Shown: positions 12,975-25,314, counted from the stretch's first letter. The stretch is DNA of 64,000 nucleotides from Rhinopomastus cyanomelas (GCA_013400115.1 VXBP01010356.1:62669-126668); one strand, 5' to 3'. Numbers and translations are program-made. Notes: a model not told the origin generated them from the sequence alone.

Positions 12975-13220
12975 TGCTGACTTGCCTAGCACAAGAGGAA
13001 ATGGGGTCAAGCTGTGCCAAGGGAGGTTCAGTGTGGATATTAGGAAGACACTGTACACAGAAAGAGTGGTGAGGCAGTAGAAGATGCTGCCGAGGGAGTG
13101 AGTGGAGGCACTGTCTCTAGAGCTGTTCAAAAAACAGGTGGTTAGGGGTTGTAGGGCAGATGCTCGGACTTGATGATCTTGAAGGTCTTTTCTAACCTTG
13201 ATTCTATGATTCTATGATTT
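12975..13220 (+). mobile_element. CR1 3' end with octamer tail
   Basis: About 0.25 kb. ACAAGAGGAAATGGGGTCAA leads into CAAGCTGTGCCAAGGGAGG. The ORF2 tail is readable as GVKLCQGRFSVDIRKTLYTE before a TAG at about 13078. The 3' UTR ends in tandem ATTCTATG units at about 13200-13220, the diagnostic CR1 terminus. The frame opening upstream at 12889 is non-CR1 sequence joined by chance. Confidence 0.93.
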
Positions 13221-14408
13221 TCATTGGCCCTCAAGGGCATTAAAAACTCCTTTTTGGATGTGAACTGCAAGAACCAAAGAGCTGATTTTCCATAGTGTGA
13301 ATATTTTTTGGTTGTTTGCTTTGGCCCAATTAATTAGCATTAATTTTGATGCGAATTGTGCTGTGGCACAGCTAAGGAAGGCCATTGCTCCAAATTGCAT
13401 TGGGCTTGCAAAGAGCTCTGCACTGGCACTGGGCCATCATGGCTGAGGGCCCCAGAGAGACGAGTGTTGCATGTTGAGTCTGACAATACACATAAGTGTT
13501 TGCTGAAACAGGAATCATACAACAGGTTATGCAAGTATACCCAAGATTAAGAGATTTAATGTACTTTGTGTCTGCCAGAGGCATTGAAGACCCAGCAAGG
13601 GTAGTGATACACTTAGGGCCAATCTTTTAACAGTAGTATCCATGTCTGCTTGACTGATCTGCTATAGTCTTGAAGAGCAATATATAGATTTAATGTGCAA
13701 CAGCATCAGAACTGTGTTTCCTTTCTCTTTGGTGCATTAGTAGTGTCGTTCATAAATGTTCCCCATGTTACCCTGCCATGCTGTGGGAGTGAAAAGTGCA
13801 GGAGTTCATGAATAAGTTATAACCTGTACCCTATTAATAGTCCCTCTGATGATATGTTATAGCAATCCTCTAGCTTCTCCCCCACCCTCTGGCTTAACTC
13901 TCACTCTGCCTGTCAGGAACTGCACTGTGAATTTCCTGCCCAGCGCTGCTGCGAAAGCTGATTGCTCTTCCAGTCGCTGACGGCGGGCTGCAGTTCGGAC
14001 ACATACGCTTTGCTCTTCTGCAAAGGGAACTATCTCTGGACGTTGTCAGAGTAGCTGGTTTTCATCTAGAGTCAGTGAAGGTAGAATTTTCCAGGGAGGA
14101 ACCACCATTTTTCGTTCTTTCTGCTGCTGAAAGACAACTGGAACCTTCAGCCAGGATGGTAATGGTGTTTTCAAAGGCTGGTGTTGAAAACCATTATGCT
14201 AAACAGGAAGGTGTCAGAGTGCTGAGACAGCACAGCTGAGATAACCTCACTGAAGAGACAGGAGGGTATGTCACTTACACAGAACCATTGCATTGATTTC
14301 AAAATAATTGTTCGTAAGAGCAAGATGTGTTAGAAAAACACTACGTGGACTTCTCAAACAACCTTCTCTGATATCATATGGGGCTTCCACTGTGTGATAG
14401 TTCTTTTC
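13221..14408. other. Unique sequence, no gene seen
   Basis: No repeat or gene recognised. It contains the CpG cluster at 13944-14042, described separately. Confidence 0.55.
13944..14042. other. Small CpG cluster
   Basis: Eight CpGs in about 99 bases (13944, 13952, 13975, 13981, 13984, 13996, 14006, 14041), including GACGGCGGG, in an otherwise CpG-depleted region. It is not inside any CR1 copy. It could mark a minor promoter or first exon of an unannotated transcript, or a remnant. No open frame or splice signal confirms this. Confidence 0.35.
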
Positions 14409-14673
14409 GGAGTCACAGAACCAGAGGGAATGGCTTCAAGCTTCTACAGGGTAGGTTTAGACTAGACATCAGGAAAAAATTTTTCATGGAAAGAGTGGTT
14501 GAGCACTGAGATGGTCTGTCTAGGGTGGTGGTTGAGCCACCATCCCTGCATGTGCTTCAAAGTCGCTTAGATGTAGCGTTGGGGGATATGGTTTAGGGTT
14601 GAACTTGTAGAGTAGGGTTGATGGTTGAACTCGATGATCCCAGGGGTCTTTTCGAGCCTGAATGATTCTATGA
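14409..14673 (+). mobile_element. CR1 3' end fragment
   Basis: A diverged CR1 end: GAGGGAATGGCTTCAAGCTT, GACATCAGGAAAAAATTTTT, CATGGAAAGAGTGG, then the tail GGTTGAACTCGATGATC and GAATGATTCTATGACTTG. It is a 3' UTR plus a small piece of the ORF2 end. It shows no useful open frame. Confidence 0.9.
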
Positions 14674-17148
14674 CTTGTACAAGCTATGCCTTGCTGCTGA
14701 CTTGAGTGTCTGAGCTGACCAAGTCTTTCTTCCTTTCTTCAGACTAACAAATAACTCTCCACTCCTACTCAAAGAAGATATTTCCTCATTCCCTCTACAG
14801 GTGCGTGTCTTACTCCTCCGTCTCCCTGTGCCAGCTGCATCACTTGTTTGCTCCATTCCATCCTCAGATGAGCCAAGAATAAGGCTTTGTAAAGTATTGC
14901 AAACTAGCTCTTCATGTTTACCCACGTCAGGATAATTCCATAAAGCCAGAGTGTACATTTGTCAGATGCTATTTCACTCTCTAACCTTGATCAAAACGCA
15001 TGGCTGAGCCAGCAGGATCACACTGGAGCTGGCCACAGTTGTGGTGTAAATAATCACATAGTAGTGATTCTGGTTTTGAGCTGGAACCACTTCGTGAAAC
15101 TTCTGGAGAAAATAGTTTTGAAGGTCACTCTTAGAGGTGGGAACTGAACTTTTCTGTGTGCCTTGAGCACAGGTGACATTTGAGGAAGATGTATTAAACT
15201 GACAAGAAAGAAGAAATGGTTCATGGAAAGACTTCATGGAAGTGTGGTTATCCCAAACTACCAAACCCCTCTAAAAATCAGGTTAGAACAACTTTCAACG
15301 TTCTTTTTCTACATAGCCTCACACTTTCCAATTGGATGTGTTGGAGCTGTGGACAGATTGAACTTTGTTCCTCTTTATTAATATAAAAAAGGATTAATTC
15401 TAATTTTATATGCTAGTAAGAGAATGTTCATTACTGATAAAGGTTGGACTAAGATTCAATCTGTATTTATGGAGGAGGAAATGGGAAGTTTATCCAGTAT
15501 TTAAAAACATATGCCCCACAGATTTTCCAGCACCACAGAGAAAAGCTTTATAAACTAACCCAGAGAGATGGAAGGCGGTGATAGGTCTTCAGCTGAAGGC
15601 ATTGCTGAGATATTACAGTGATAGTCATGTTAGAAAAGATGATAGATTGGATGAAGCCCCACTGGAGGGGGCAAGTGTGTGCAGACTGCGGAATGCTTTG
15701 AGCACAGAGAGCTACAGCTTCGGAGCCATCACTTAGCAGCTCTGAAATGCCTGTACCATTTTTTTATGCTGTAATTTTGTATTGTTCATAAATATTCATA
15801 GCTACCTCTGCTTTTCTTGATCTTATTTTAGTGAAGCAGCACAGTCTGTTGGTTAGAAAAGGAAACTTGGAGCTATTCAGAGCCCCAAAACTTCTGCCCA
15901 AATGCTGCTGGATTCCCTGGTGGCTGTAAACTAGGCACTTAACCTCGTCATGCTCTGATTTTCCTGTCTGTAGATTAGCCATGGCATAAATAAGTGTCTT
16001 GCTTGCAGGGGAGTGGAAGGGATTAATTAATGTTTGCAGAATGACTCGAGACCCTCTGTTGAAAGGTGCTCCAGAAGTGCAAATGGATTATTGTCATGAC
16101 GAGGCTTTTCCATACTGAGCCACACTGAAGGGAAACGCTCTGCTTTTATTAACTATCATGAGGCTGGATCAATGTGGGTGGTGAGACAGCTCCATATTTG
16201 GGAAGCAGTTTTCCCATTCCTTGCATTTTGGATGGGTTCCACCTTATGAAACCCAGCAAAGGCTGATGTCAGAGCATCAACTGGTTAAGGTGAAAGGGGG
16301 GAAGGGCAGGGAGGGTGGAAGTCCTATGCTTTTGAGGAAAATCGGCATTGAAGTCCTGGGGACATTCTGTTAATGGCATTACTCAATTTCTGGAAGCAAT
16401 GCTGATTAAATATTCATTGACTTTGATTATACTGAAATTAGGACTAAAGCGTGAACTCAAATTGAGTGGAATAATGGCAGTGTAAATAATGCATACTTTC
16501 TAAATTGAAAACACCAGCTTGTGCTCTGCTCCCCCTCTCCCCACCCCCTCGGTTTGTCATTGTGCCGTTTGTTTAGGAGATGATTATGCTGATGTGTGCA
16601 TATCCAGCTATCATTTTTACCAGCTGGGAAAAAATGTGAAATTAAAGGTTTTCTACATTGTTTGCTTTTCCTTCATATTGGAAAACACAAGTAAATACAG
16701 TGCAACAAAGACCGAGCTGGTTCCAGGAGATGGGGTTAGAAGCTGATGCTCAGCATGAGTGCTCTGTCACTTGCCAGAGGATAAGCAATGTTGATGGCAA
16801 TTGGGCTCATGGGGAAAGAGACCAGGAAGCAATTGATGTGGGAGCCTGCAGGACACACACTAGGGTTGGTATAGCTGTAAGGGTGACAGCTAGTGGCTGG
16901 GTTCAGTTCTCTGGTTCACTGGAGGCTCCATGTGTGACCCAGGGGACATCATCTGCTGTGCTAGGTGTGTGCCAGCGATAAATAAAAACTGTTCGTGGAG
17001 ATTGGGCTTTCATGGGTCTTGAGGAGTGGTATAAGCAGTAAGAAGTCTTTTCTGTGCAGATAGCATCCAACTTCAGCTCTTTCTCTGAAAGAAGGTGGGT
17101 CCTGCAGGGTCTACCAGTTTGTGCTGCAGTTTTGGGTGGAGAGGCTGA
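14674..17148. other. Unique sequence, no gene seen
   Basis: No transposon or exon recognised. Open frames reach about 107 codons (16658-16981 plus) without a known family. An AT-rich block at 16375-16500 resembles conserved non-coding DNA. Confidence 0.5.
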
Positions 17149-17366
17149 ACATTAAGTAAGGTTTTTTCACTGAAAGAACAGTCAGACATTGGAACAGGTT
17201 GCCCAGGGAGAGGGATGAGTCACCATCCCTGAATGTGTGTAAAAGTTGTTTAGATGTGGTGCTTAAAGACAGAATTTAGTGGTGAACTTGGTAGAGTAGG
17301 GTTAGTGGTTGGACCTGATGATTTCAAAGGTCTTTTCAGCCAGCCTGAATGGTTCTAGGATTCTTT
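17149..17366 (+). mobile_element. CR1 3' end fragment
   Basis: Starts in the ORF2 tail (TTTTTTCACTGAAAGAACAG, ATTGGAACAGGTTGCCCAGG), then GTCACCATCCCTGAATGTGT and the 3' tail GTTGGACCTGATGATTTCAA, ending GAATGGTTCTAGGATTCTTT. About 0.22 kb, diverged. Confidence 0.9.
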
Positions 17367-18230
17367 GTTCATTGCTTTGGAGGATGCTCAGCACCTCCCT
17401 TCAACCAGCTGTACAGGGTCTCCCTCAGGGGCATTCCTCTGGTCCTTTCTCTGCCAAGGGGTGAGAGCAGAGACTGGGTCTGACTTCCCACTTCCATTGG
17501 CCCTAATGGATCCTTCACTCCCACCCTGAACCCCTGAGGGACTCGCCTGTCTGGAGCTGCAGCTGCACACATCTGCCATAGTGCCCTGTTGCAGACTTCT
17601 TTTGCTTATATTTCTATTTCTAAAAATGCATCTTTTTAGCTTTTTACATGACGTGCCACTAGCATATTTTTAAAAACCTTTTTTTAAAATCAGAATTGTG
17701 TTATTTTTAAAACAATACATAATGTGGAAATTTCTTGGAAGCTCTTGATGGCGGAAGCTGCCAATCAGGCGGCTCATGCACGGTGACCTGTGTGGGTTTG
17801 TCGGGCCCAGGACTGCATCATCTAGAAGCCAAACTAGTGGTTTTTCAAAGTTCACATACTGATTGCAAAGAAAAGGCCCATTAAAGAGCAAATCGTTTAA
17901 GGCACAGCCTTCCTTCAAGCCCCAGGGAACTTGCTTTCTGTGACAGCCTGATGGAAAGGTTTCTTATTCATATGTGGCTTTTCCCTACACAGCAGGCTTC
18001 ATCGCTACCTGCGATTTACTCTATTGTGGAGTTCTCACCAGAAAATAGCACCGGCGGGAATACTCACTAGATCTGCCTTTTCTCCTGGAAGGCAGAGTGG
18101 TGCCTGCTCCTGCTCCACCCTGCTCCAGGAGTGCCTTTTGGAGCGGAGGGAGCAAGGATGACCTTGCATTGGGAAGATGCTGCTGCAGTGCCACAACATT
18201 GCAGTATGACCGCAGATACCATGGACACTT
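17367..18230. other. Unique sequence, no gene seen
   Basis: Short frames only (82 codons at most). An AT-rich patch at 17620-17720 is low in complexity. No repeat family recognised. Confidence 0.55.
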
Positions 18231-18996
18231 CACAGAACATTAGGGATTGGGAGGGACCTCGAAAGATCATCTAGTCCAATCCCCCTGCTACAGCAGGACC
18301 ACCTAGACCAAGTCATACAGGAACATATCCAGGTGAGTTTTAAATGTTTCCACAGAAGGAGACTCAACAACCCCTCTGGGCAACCCCTTCCAGTGCTCTG
18401 TCACCCTCACTGGGAAGAAGTTCCTTCTCAAACTGATGTGGAACCTCCTATGTTCCAGCTTCACCCACTGCCCCTTGTCCTATCATTGGAAGACAGTGAG
18501 AAGAGCCTGGCTCCATCCTCCTAACACCCATTCATCATATATTTATAAACATTAATGAGGTCACCCCTCAGTTTCCTCTCCTCCAAGCTCGAGACCCAGC
18601 TCCCTCAACTTTTCCTCATAAGGGAGGTGTTCTAGTCCCTTCATCATCTTTGTGGCTCTGCACTGAGTTCTCTCAACCAGTTCCGTGTCTTGTTGAACTG
18701 AGGGGCTCAGAACTGGACACAATATTCCAGATGCGGTCTCACCAGGGCAGAGTAGAGAGAGAGGAGAACCTCTCTTTATCTACTAACCACCTCCCTTCTG
18801 ATCCACCCCAGGATGCCACTGGCCCTCTTGTCCACAAAAGCACACTGCTGGCTCATGGTCATTCTGCTGTCCACCAGGACCCCAGATCCCTTTCTCCTAC
18901 ACTTCTCTCCAACAGGTCAGTCCCCAGCCTGTGCTGGTACCTGGGGTTGTTCTTGCCCAGATGCAAAACTCTACATTTGCCCTTCTTATAGTCCAT

Positions 18997-19536
18997 TCAA
19001 ATTCTCCCTGCCCAGCTCTGCAGCCTGTCCAGGTTCTGCTGAATGGCAGCACAGTCTGCTGGGCTGTTGGCAATGCCACCCAGTTTTGTGTCATCAGCAA
19101 ACTTGCTGACAGTGCACCCTAATCCCTCATCCAAGTCATTAATGAAAAGATTGAATAGTACTGGTCCCAGTACTGACTCTTGGGGCACTCCACTAGATAC
19201 AGGCCTACAACAAGACTCTGTCCCATTGACCACTACGCTCTGGCTTCTATCCTGCAGCCAGTTCACAGTCCACCTCACTATCTGATTGTCCAGACCACAC
19301 TGCCTCAGTTTGGCTGCGAGGATGCTGTGGGAGACTGTGTCAAATGCTTTACTGAAGTCAAGATAGACCACATCCACTGCTCTGCCATCATCTATCCACC
19401 TGGTTATGCCCTCATAAAAGGCTATCAGGTTGGTCAAGCATGACTTTCCCTTGGTGAAGCCATGCTGACTGTCCCTAATGACACTCCTGTCCTTGATGTG
19501 CCTGGAGACAGCATCAAGAATAAACTGTTCCATCAC
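18997..19536 (-). pseudogene. CR1 reverse-transcriptase core remnant
   Basis: A 180-codon frame with the central motifs of the CR1 ORF2 reverse transcriptase, the enzyme that copies CR1 RNA into DNA at the nicked target. Near the start is VMEQ-type palm sequence, then QHGFTKGKSCLTNL, motif A as VVYLDFSKAFDTVSH (about residue 60), motif B as SGVPQESVLGP and motif C as FADDTKL (about residue 148). Both catalytic aspartates of motif C are kept, but the usual glycine of motif B (PQGS) is glutamate here. The frame stops at AGRI, so the C-terminal region is detached. The N-terminal part of the domain is in another frame at 19533-19757. Non-functional. Confidence 0.93.
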
Positions 19537-19757
19537 CTTTCCTGGGATGGAGATGAGGCTGACCGGTCCTTCTTCTTACCCTTTTTGAAGACTGGAGTGA
19601 CATTTGCTATCCTCCAGTCCCCAGGCACCTCTCTTAATTCCCATGGATTAGCAAAGATGGTGGATAGTGGCCTAGCAATGACTTCTGCCCTCTCCCTTAG
19701 CACTCGCAGGTGCATCCCACCAGGGCCCATGGATCTGAGTACATCCAGTTTGCTCAA
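19533..19757 (-). pseudogene. CR1 reverse-transcriptase N-terminal remnant, frameshifted
   Basis: A 74-codon frame encoding the sequence just before the reverse-transcriptase core: SMGPGGMHLRVLRE, EVPGDWRIANVTPVFKKG. In intact CR1 this runs on into a DPGNYRPVSL-type stretch. Here a few codons around 19555-19580 are lost and the reading frame shifts, so GPVSLISIPGKV appears in the frame of the next fragment. It helps to date the copy as long inactive. There is no reason to think the ATG is used. Confidence 0.88.
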
Positions 19758-21318
19758 CTTATCTCTAATCCAGTCCTCATCAACCAGGGCAAACTCCTCT
19801 TTTGTCCTGACTTCCTCTGGGGCCTCAGCAGTCTGGAGCTTGATATCAGGACAGCCCCCAGAAGTATAGACAGAGGCAAAGAAGGTGCTAAGTATCCCAG
19901 AACATTTCTGCTTTCCCTTTTACCTTGGCATGTGTCATCTGCCCCACCATCCAAAGCTATGAAGCTACCAGGAGCTACCGTTCTCAGTTAAACAAATCCG
20001 CTCCTTTCTTCCTCCTTTTCTGAAGTAGTTCATTTCCCTCTGTGTGCTGGGCAAGCTCAGACTTATCCTTGGTTCATGTTTCTGCAGCCTTTGGCATGGA
20101 TCAAGGGTCTTTCTGCATCTGTGGCATTGCTCCATGGCTCAAACATGACCTCTACTAGTTGTGTGATGCATGTCCATTTCTGTTGCTAAATCTCTGTCTC
20201 TCCTGGCAATGTGTTTGTGCAGATATGGGCCATTGCCCCACGTGGTTACTCTCAGGGCAGAAATGCTGGTTCATCCACATACCAATGCTGGAGATATTAC
20301 AGGGTCTCTTGTGTCACTTTGTCCTTCAGCCACTTGAAGTGTGTTGTGCAGGGACAAGCAGGGATCCTTCTCTCCGCTGCCACAGCCTGATTTGTGACCC
20401 GGCAGGCTGGCGGATCAGCCTGAGCATCCAGTTGCCTGATCCCAGTGCAGCAGGCAGCACCCTCACCATCTATTATGGTAAATTATGCCTGGAGTGATTT
20501 GCTTAATCCATCTGTGATGCCATGAGAAGAAACCGCATGTCCTGCTTAGTCTCACAGACTCCTGCTTTTTCCTCCCCATAACCTGTAAGGTTATGGTGAG
20601 ATTTTAGATCACCCCAATTAGATTATTTTATTTTTCTCATCTCCTTTTTCTAAGGACTTACTTATTTGTCCTCTCTTCTAACCTCTCACTCATGTTTCAT
20701 TGCTGCAGATGAGGTGGTAGTGATGGTACTGCTTTGGGGTTTTTTTTTAATGACCAGAAACTCTCAGTCAGAGAAGGATGCTTTGGGGCATTTTGCACTA
20801 GAGAGTCTTCTCTTCTGTGAACTATCTTTTATTAAAACTGTTATTCACAAATCAAAGCAAAGTTGCCACCTGATTAAAGCTTGATAGAATTAATTTATTT
20901 CCAAGCTGAATTAATTTAATGCCATAAGCACAGAGATTTGTCTCTTTCCTGCTTAGGAGTTTTCCCTTTTAATTTTACCACAGCAGCAAAGGAGGGTAAC
21001 AGCACCGTTTCCTACAAACATCTGGACTTGTAGAAAGTTAGTAAAGAGAATGTTGCTGTGCAGGGAGTGGTTGTGTGGGGGCTATGGTTTTCAGGTTTCT
21101 GTAAACTGGCAGAATTGTGTCTTAGGCTCACTAATATTTTCCTTTGATGAAATACTCAAACTGAGCTCATCCCACCCGAAGAGCTGGCCAGGCTCAGTGG
21201 TGCTACTCAGCAATAAGTGTCTGACTTGTCTGCTAAAGTGTATTGGGGCAAAGCTCCAAGAACTACTTGATCTTAAGAAAAGATGATAAATTTTAGACAG
21301 ATTTTGGGGTTTTTTAAT

Positions 21319-21333
21319 AAAAAAAGGGGGGGG
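21319..21333. repeat. A-run followed by G-run
   Basis: Seven A followed directly by eight G. It is low-complexity and prone to sequencing length errors. No associated element. Confidence 0.8.
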
Positions 21334-24062
21334 TGTGTGCCTCCCCCAGTATACACTCTACATGAAGAACTCTCGGCTATTCTTTGGAATGAGTTGGGTA
21401 CTTGACAAGTGTTTCTCTGAAATCTTTTCTTGTCCTACATTTGCTGCTGATTCCAGTTGGGATGCACTGCGTGGAGAGTAGGTGAACACTCGCTGCAAAA
21501 CTGCCTGCATTAGATGATGTTTCCCAGCTCTTTCCTGTGTGGCATTTTGTTAGCCTTATAGCTAAACACAGCTTTCCTTGATCGACGTTTTGACATTAGA
21601 GTTTCCTTTGCCTACTGTAGTTTACTGTCGGACTAAGAAGTTATTCAACTACCTGTAATGTTCCGGATCAAGTCTGTGCTCCGAGCCAGGGTAGTAGTAG
21701 CCTTGATCCCAAGTGCTGGGTCACAGAATGTAGAAACACTTGGATGCTTGCTTTCAGAATGTTTTGAGTCTGTTTCTTCCCTTTTCTTTTTAAAAATCTC
21801 TTTGCAGCCTGGCACAGCACACACATACTTAATAATCTAGCCTTGTCTCTGTGTAAATAATTAATCAGAATGGGAAAATAATATAAATCCTAGCTATCAT
21901 ACGGCTATTAAAATTGCAGAAGCATTAGTGCATCCAATAAGTATTGTTTTTGTAATTAGATAACCTTCCTCGGCTGTTTCAGCACTTACAGGGGGGAAAA
22001 TATGACCATCTGCTTAGAGGCACCCATGCTAGGAAGGAAGAAGCTTTGTTTCATTGAGAGATGTGGATTTCCTTGCAAAGGGAGGGTATTAGCCTAGCAT
22101 AGGAGAGGAGATAATTTATGCCTTTCTTATCTAGTCCTTGGCTCAAGCAAAGTCAGTTTTTTGAGAGCTGCTCTAATGTCAGGTGGTACAGGTCTGCCTT
22201 TGCTCATCCAAGGTCAGGACCATGGGGACCTAGGTCAGCCTCAGCTCCTCATCTCCATACTTCACCTGGGTGGTTAATGTCGCAGCTTTGCCCACCCTCT
22301 GCCATGTCCTGCACCTCTGGCAGGTGGGTGCAGACCAGAGCTGGGTTGGCACTCCCAGGGTGTGCTTCTATTCAGCTCAAAGGAGTTGTCCTCTGGGCTT
22401 GTTCTGGACCTGCAGTAATCTTTCCACACACCGATGAGATGAAACAGTGGAGATGAACAGTTGAGCTGAATAACAGGGCACCCGGCTATGTCTTTTCCCC
22501 AGATTCCTATTTCTTTCCCCTGATTGCAGAGCTTTTATCCTGCAGAGAGATGAATAGGTGAGGGAGTACGTTGCAATCACTAGATTCTTGCCTGTGACTC
22601 AAACCCATGTTCTGTTGGGCAAAGATGGGCAAATGCTCACAAGTTTCCCCAGCTGTGTTGCTTGCACCATTTCTCTGACAATGCAGCATGCCTGTTAGCA
22701 GCAGCTTAACCTTGAAGAGACATAAATTCATAGCTACAATTATGTTCTGTTTGCATAAATGATGCCACCTTGTTGCTGAAATGCTGATAAAATCCCAGGA
22801 AGACGCTGGTGAATTTCTGTTAGGATGGTATTCTCAGTAATATGGAGTAATTCAAGTCTTCATTTGCAGTTTGAAGTCTTAGTGCTCATGGCAGTCAACC
22901 AGGAATTGGTGTCTGGGTACAATACTACAAAGTAATTACGCAGGGATTTCAGCCTGTTGAAGATGTGTGAGAGTTTCTTACAATGTGTTTGCTAGGCATC
23001 GTGGGCTCTCCCTGCAGGGACATACATGAGCATGCCTGGCTTTCTCCTGGAGAGACCTGGTTCTAATTCTTAGTCTAGATTACATACGGAAAGGAATCTG
23101 GCTTTGTCACCACTCTCATTACTGCAAATTTTTTTCCATATGGCAAAGCTAACATATGGTTAGTGGAAATTAGGGTATCTCTATTGCCCAGGTCCAGGAC
23201 TGGATTAGAATAGATGGTGTTGTCCAGGACAGAGACATATGGACAGATCCTCTGGGAGCTTCTTACTTAGCATTCACCAGATTTAGACAGCACAAGAGTC
23301 GATTCTACCGACTCGTAGTCTCCAAAGTGTGAAGGTTCTTCACATATTAATTTAAACTGGAGTTTTCAAGGGAACCCAAACAGATTAGGTATCCATCCCA
23401 TTACACTTTAATGGAAACCAGACACTCTTCTTTATTAGGTTCTTTTGAAAATCTATCACTTAAAGATCAATCAGTAAAATAATTGAAATTGGACCATGTC
23501 TTAGTTGCAAACAATTAGTTGATGTTTGGGGCTTTTTTTCAAGTGTCTAAATCACTCTTAAATGCTTTGGAAAAAAAGCCTCCTGGTGTGCTGGCATCCT
23601 GGGTGAGCTCACAGCCTCTGTTCTCATTAGGACATAGATAGGATTAAACCCCAAATCAACCAAACCCCAGCAGAATATAAGGTGTTTCCCTTTTGAGTTC
23701 CTTGAGGACACTCAAGGAACAAAATTCTGGTTTTGATAGAAATCCCCAAACCAGCCAAAGCACCCCATCAGTGATGGAGAGGATGGTCCCTGTATCCTCT
23801 GTCCCTTCACTGCTGCGTCAATGTGTGGGGCTGGTAGGGCTGGCTGCTGGGCAGCTGCCTTTTGACCATGTGCAGGTCTTTTCAAGGATAGCCACGTCTG
23901 GCTTTGTTTTTCTCCTGCTGATCTTTCCTTTGCAAACATCCAGGTATGCAGGCAATTTTGTTATTCCAAAGACAGACTGAGGAAAGGTATATCTTCTCCT
24001 GCAGGCAAATAAAGGGGTGAGGGGAGGGGGGAATCTGCCTACAGAAACAATGTCAGGGAGTC

Positions 24063-24075
24063 TTTTTTTTTTTTT
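24063..24075. repeat. T13 homopolymer
   Basis: Thirteen T. No polyadenylation signal complement (TTTATT) lies just to its right, so I do not read it as the tail of a minus-strand retrocopy. Confidence 0.8.
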
Positions 24076-24841
24076 AAGCATCTGATGGATGAAGCTGGTC
24101 AATCATCCAGAAGGTAGTTAAGGCTGTTATACCGGATGAGGACTCCAAATCAAACAATAAATTATCCTCCAGCTGCTTCTGAGTTCTCCAGCACGACCTA
24201 TCGCAAGGATTCTCCCTGTACCGATGTTTCTATGGGCAACATGTGCTGTTCTGAGAAGTACTCATTAGCTCTCTGCATTGCTTCTGCCAGTCAGGTTAAT
24301 GCTGAGTTATGGAGATCTCCTCTCCTACGGGAGCAGGTGGTGGGTAGCCTGTCCCACTGGTGTGCAGATTCTTCAGCTGTAACACATTCCGGCTCTGCCA
24401 CATCAGGCACCACTACAAGTGCAGTGTAAAGGACTGGGTGCTGGGAACGCTCTCGTGAAACAATCTAATTTGTTCACCTTAGCTGATGAACTGGTTTGCC
24501 AGATGGAAATCCATACATACATGGGCTTTGGTTTGCTGTTAGTATGTGCTCTCTCTCTGTATCGATGTTTAAAACAAAATTAATACGAATGTTGGCTGGA
24601 GATTAAATGATTTAGTTACTCCTGTTACAAGAAGAAATGAACTATGGTGTGTAGTCTGTAGAAGTTGAAACAGACCAGTGTATGTATATTTGATATATTT
24701 TATAATTTTATACCAATTTGTTAATTGTAATATGTCTTTCCAATCACTGCTTTCAATGACTCTTGATTCCAAACCTGCAGATTTTCATTTGTTTACCTCT
24801 TGACCTTGTGTCTACTGATTATTGCCCTTTGAGGGGGTGGT

Positions 24842-25314
24842 TCATAGAATCACAGAACATTAGGGATTGGGAGGGACCTCAAAAGATCATCTAGTCCAAT
24901 CCCCCCGACACAGCAGGATCACCTAGATCAAGTTGCACAGGAACATATGCAGGCAGGATTTAAACATCTCCAGAGAAGGAGATTCCACAACCCCACCGGG
25001 CAGCCTGTTCCAGTGCTCTGTCACCCTAACTGGGAAGAAGTTCCTTCTCATATTGATGTGGAACCTCCTATGTTCCAGCTTACACCTGTTGCCCCTTGCC
25101 ATGTCATTGGATGACACTGAGCAGAGCCTGGCTCCATCCTCCCGATACCCTCCCTTTTTTATATTTATAAACATTAATGAGGTCACCCCTCAGTCTCCTT
25201 TTTTCCAAGCTAAAAAGACCCAGCTCCCTCGGCCTTTTCCTCATCAGGGAGATGTTCCACTCCATCATCATTGTGGCTCTGCACTGGATTCTCTCAAGCA
25301 GTTCTGTGTTCTTA
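24842..25314 (-). mobile_element. CR1 3' portion, minus strand
   Basis: Reverse-complement CR1. The 3' end is at 24842 (TCATAGAATCACAGAACATT), then the same subfamily sequence as the 18.2 kb copy through AGTTCCTTCTCATATTGATG and ending near CTCTCAAGCAGTTCTGTG. It is about 0.47 kb and is 5'-truncated within the ORF2 C-terminal region. Confidence 0.95.
24923..25186 (-). pseudogene. CR1 ORF2 extreme C-terminus
   Basis: An 87-codon frame with the CR1 ORF2 ending in register: DGARLCSVSSND, CKLEHRRFHINMRRNFF, VTEHWNRLPGGVVESPSL and FKSCLHMFLCNLI before the stop. This is the best-preserved version of this segment in the window and serves as an internal reference for the frameshift in the copy at 105-936. 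No catalytic domain remains. Confidence 0.9.

Larger units (their letters stand above)
18231..19955 (-). mobile_element. CR1 element, longest copy in the window, minus strand
   Basis: About 1.7 kb of a CR1 in reverse orientation. Its 3' end is at 18231 (CACAGAACATTAGGGATTGG on the plus strand). It continues through the 3' UTR, the ORF2 C-terminal region and most of the reverse-transcriptase domain, and fades near 19925-19955. Full-length CR1 is about 4.5 kb, so the endonuclease, ORF1 and 5' UTR are missing. The coding region is broken by at least one frameshift near 19560 and a stop near 18997. The long plus-strand frames inside it (for example 18650-18991 and 19462-19869) are antisense shadows. 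Confidence 0.95.
19956..24841. other. Unique sequence, no gene seen
   Basis: About 4.9 kb without a recognisable repeat. Open frames reach about 112 codons (20159-20497 and 22118-22456, plus) with no family that I know. Low-complexity spots are an A7-G8 tract at 21319-21333 and a T13 run at 24063-24075. The AT-rich block at 21850-21975 looks like possible conserved non-coding DNA. Confidence 0.5.

Noticed and set aside
18650..19869. Long plus-strand open frames (113, 135, 98 and 93 codons)
   Set aside because: All are antisense shadows of the minus-strand CR1, whose sense frames carry the reverse-transcriptase motifs.
24063..24075. T13 run as the tail of a minus-strand processed pseudogene
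   Set aside because: No complement of a polyadenylation signal next to it and no coding similarity to the right of it.
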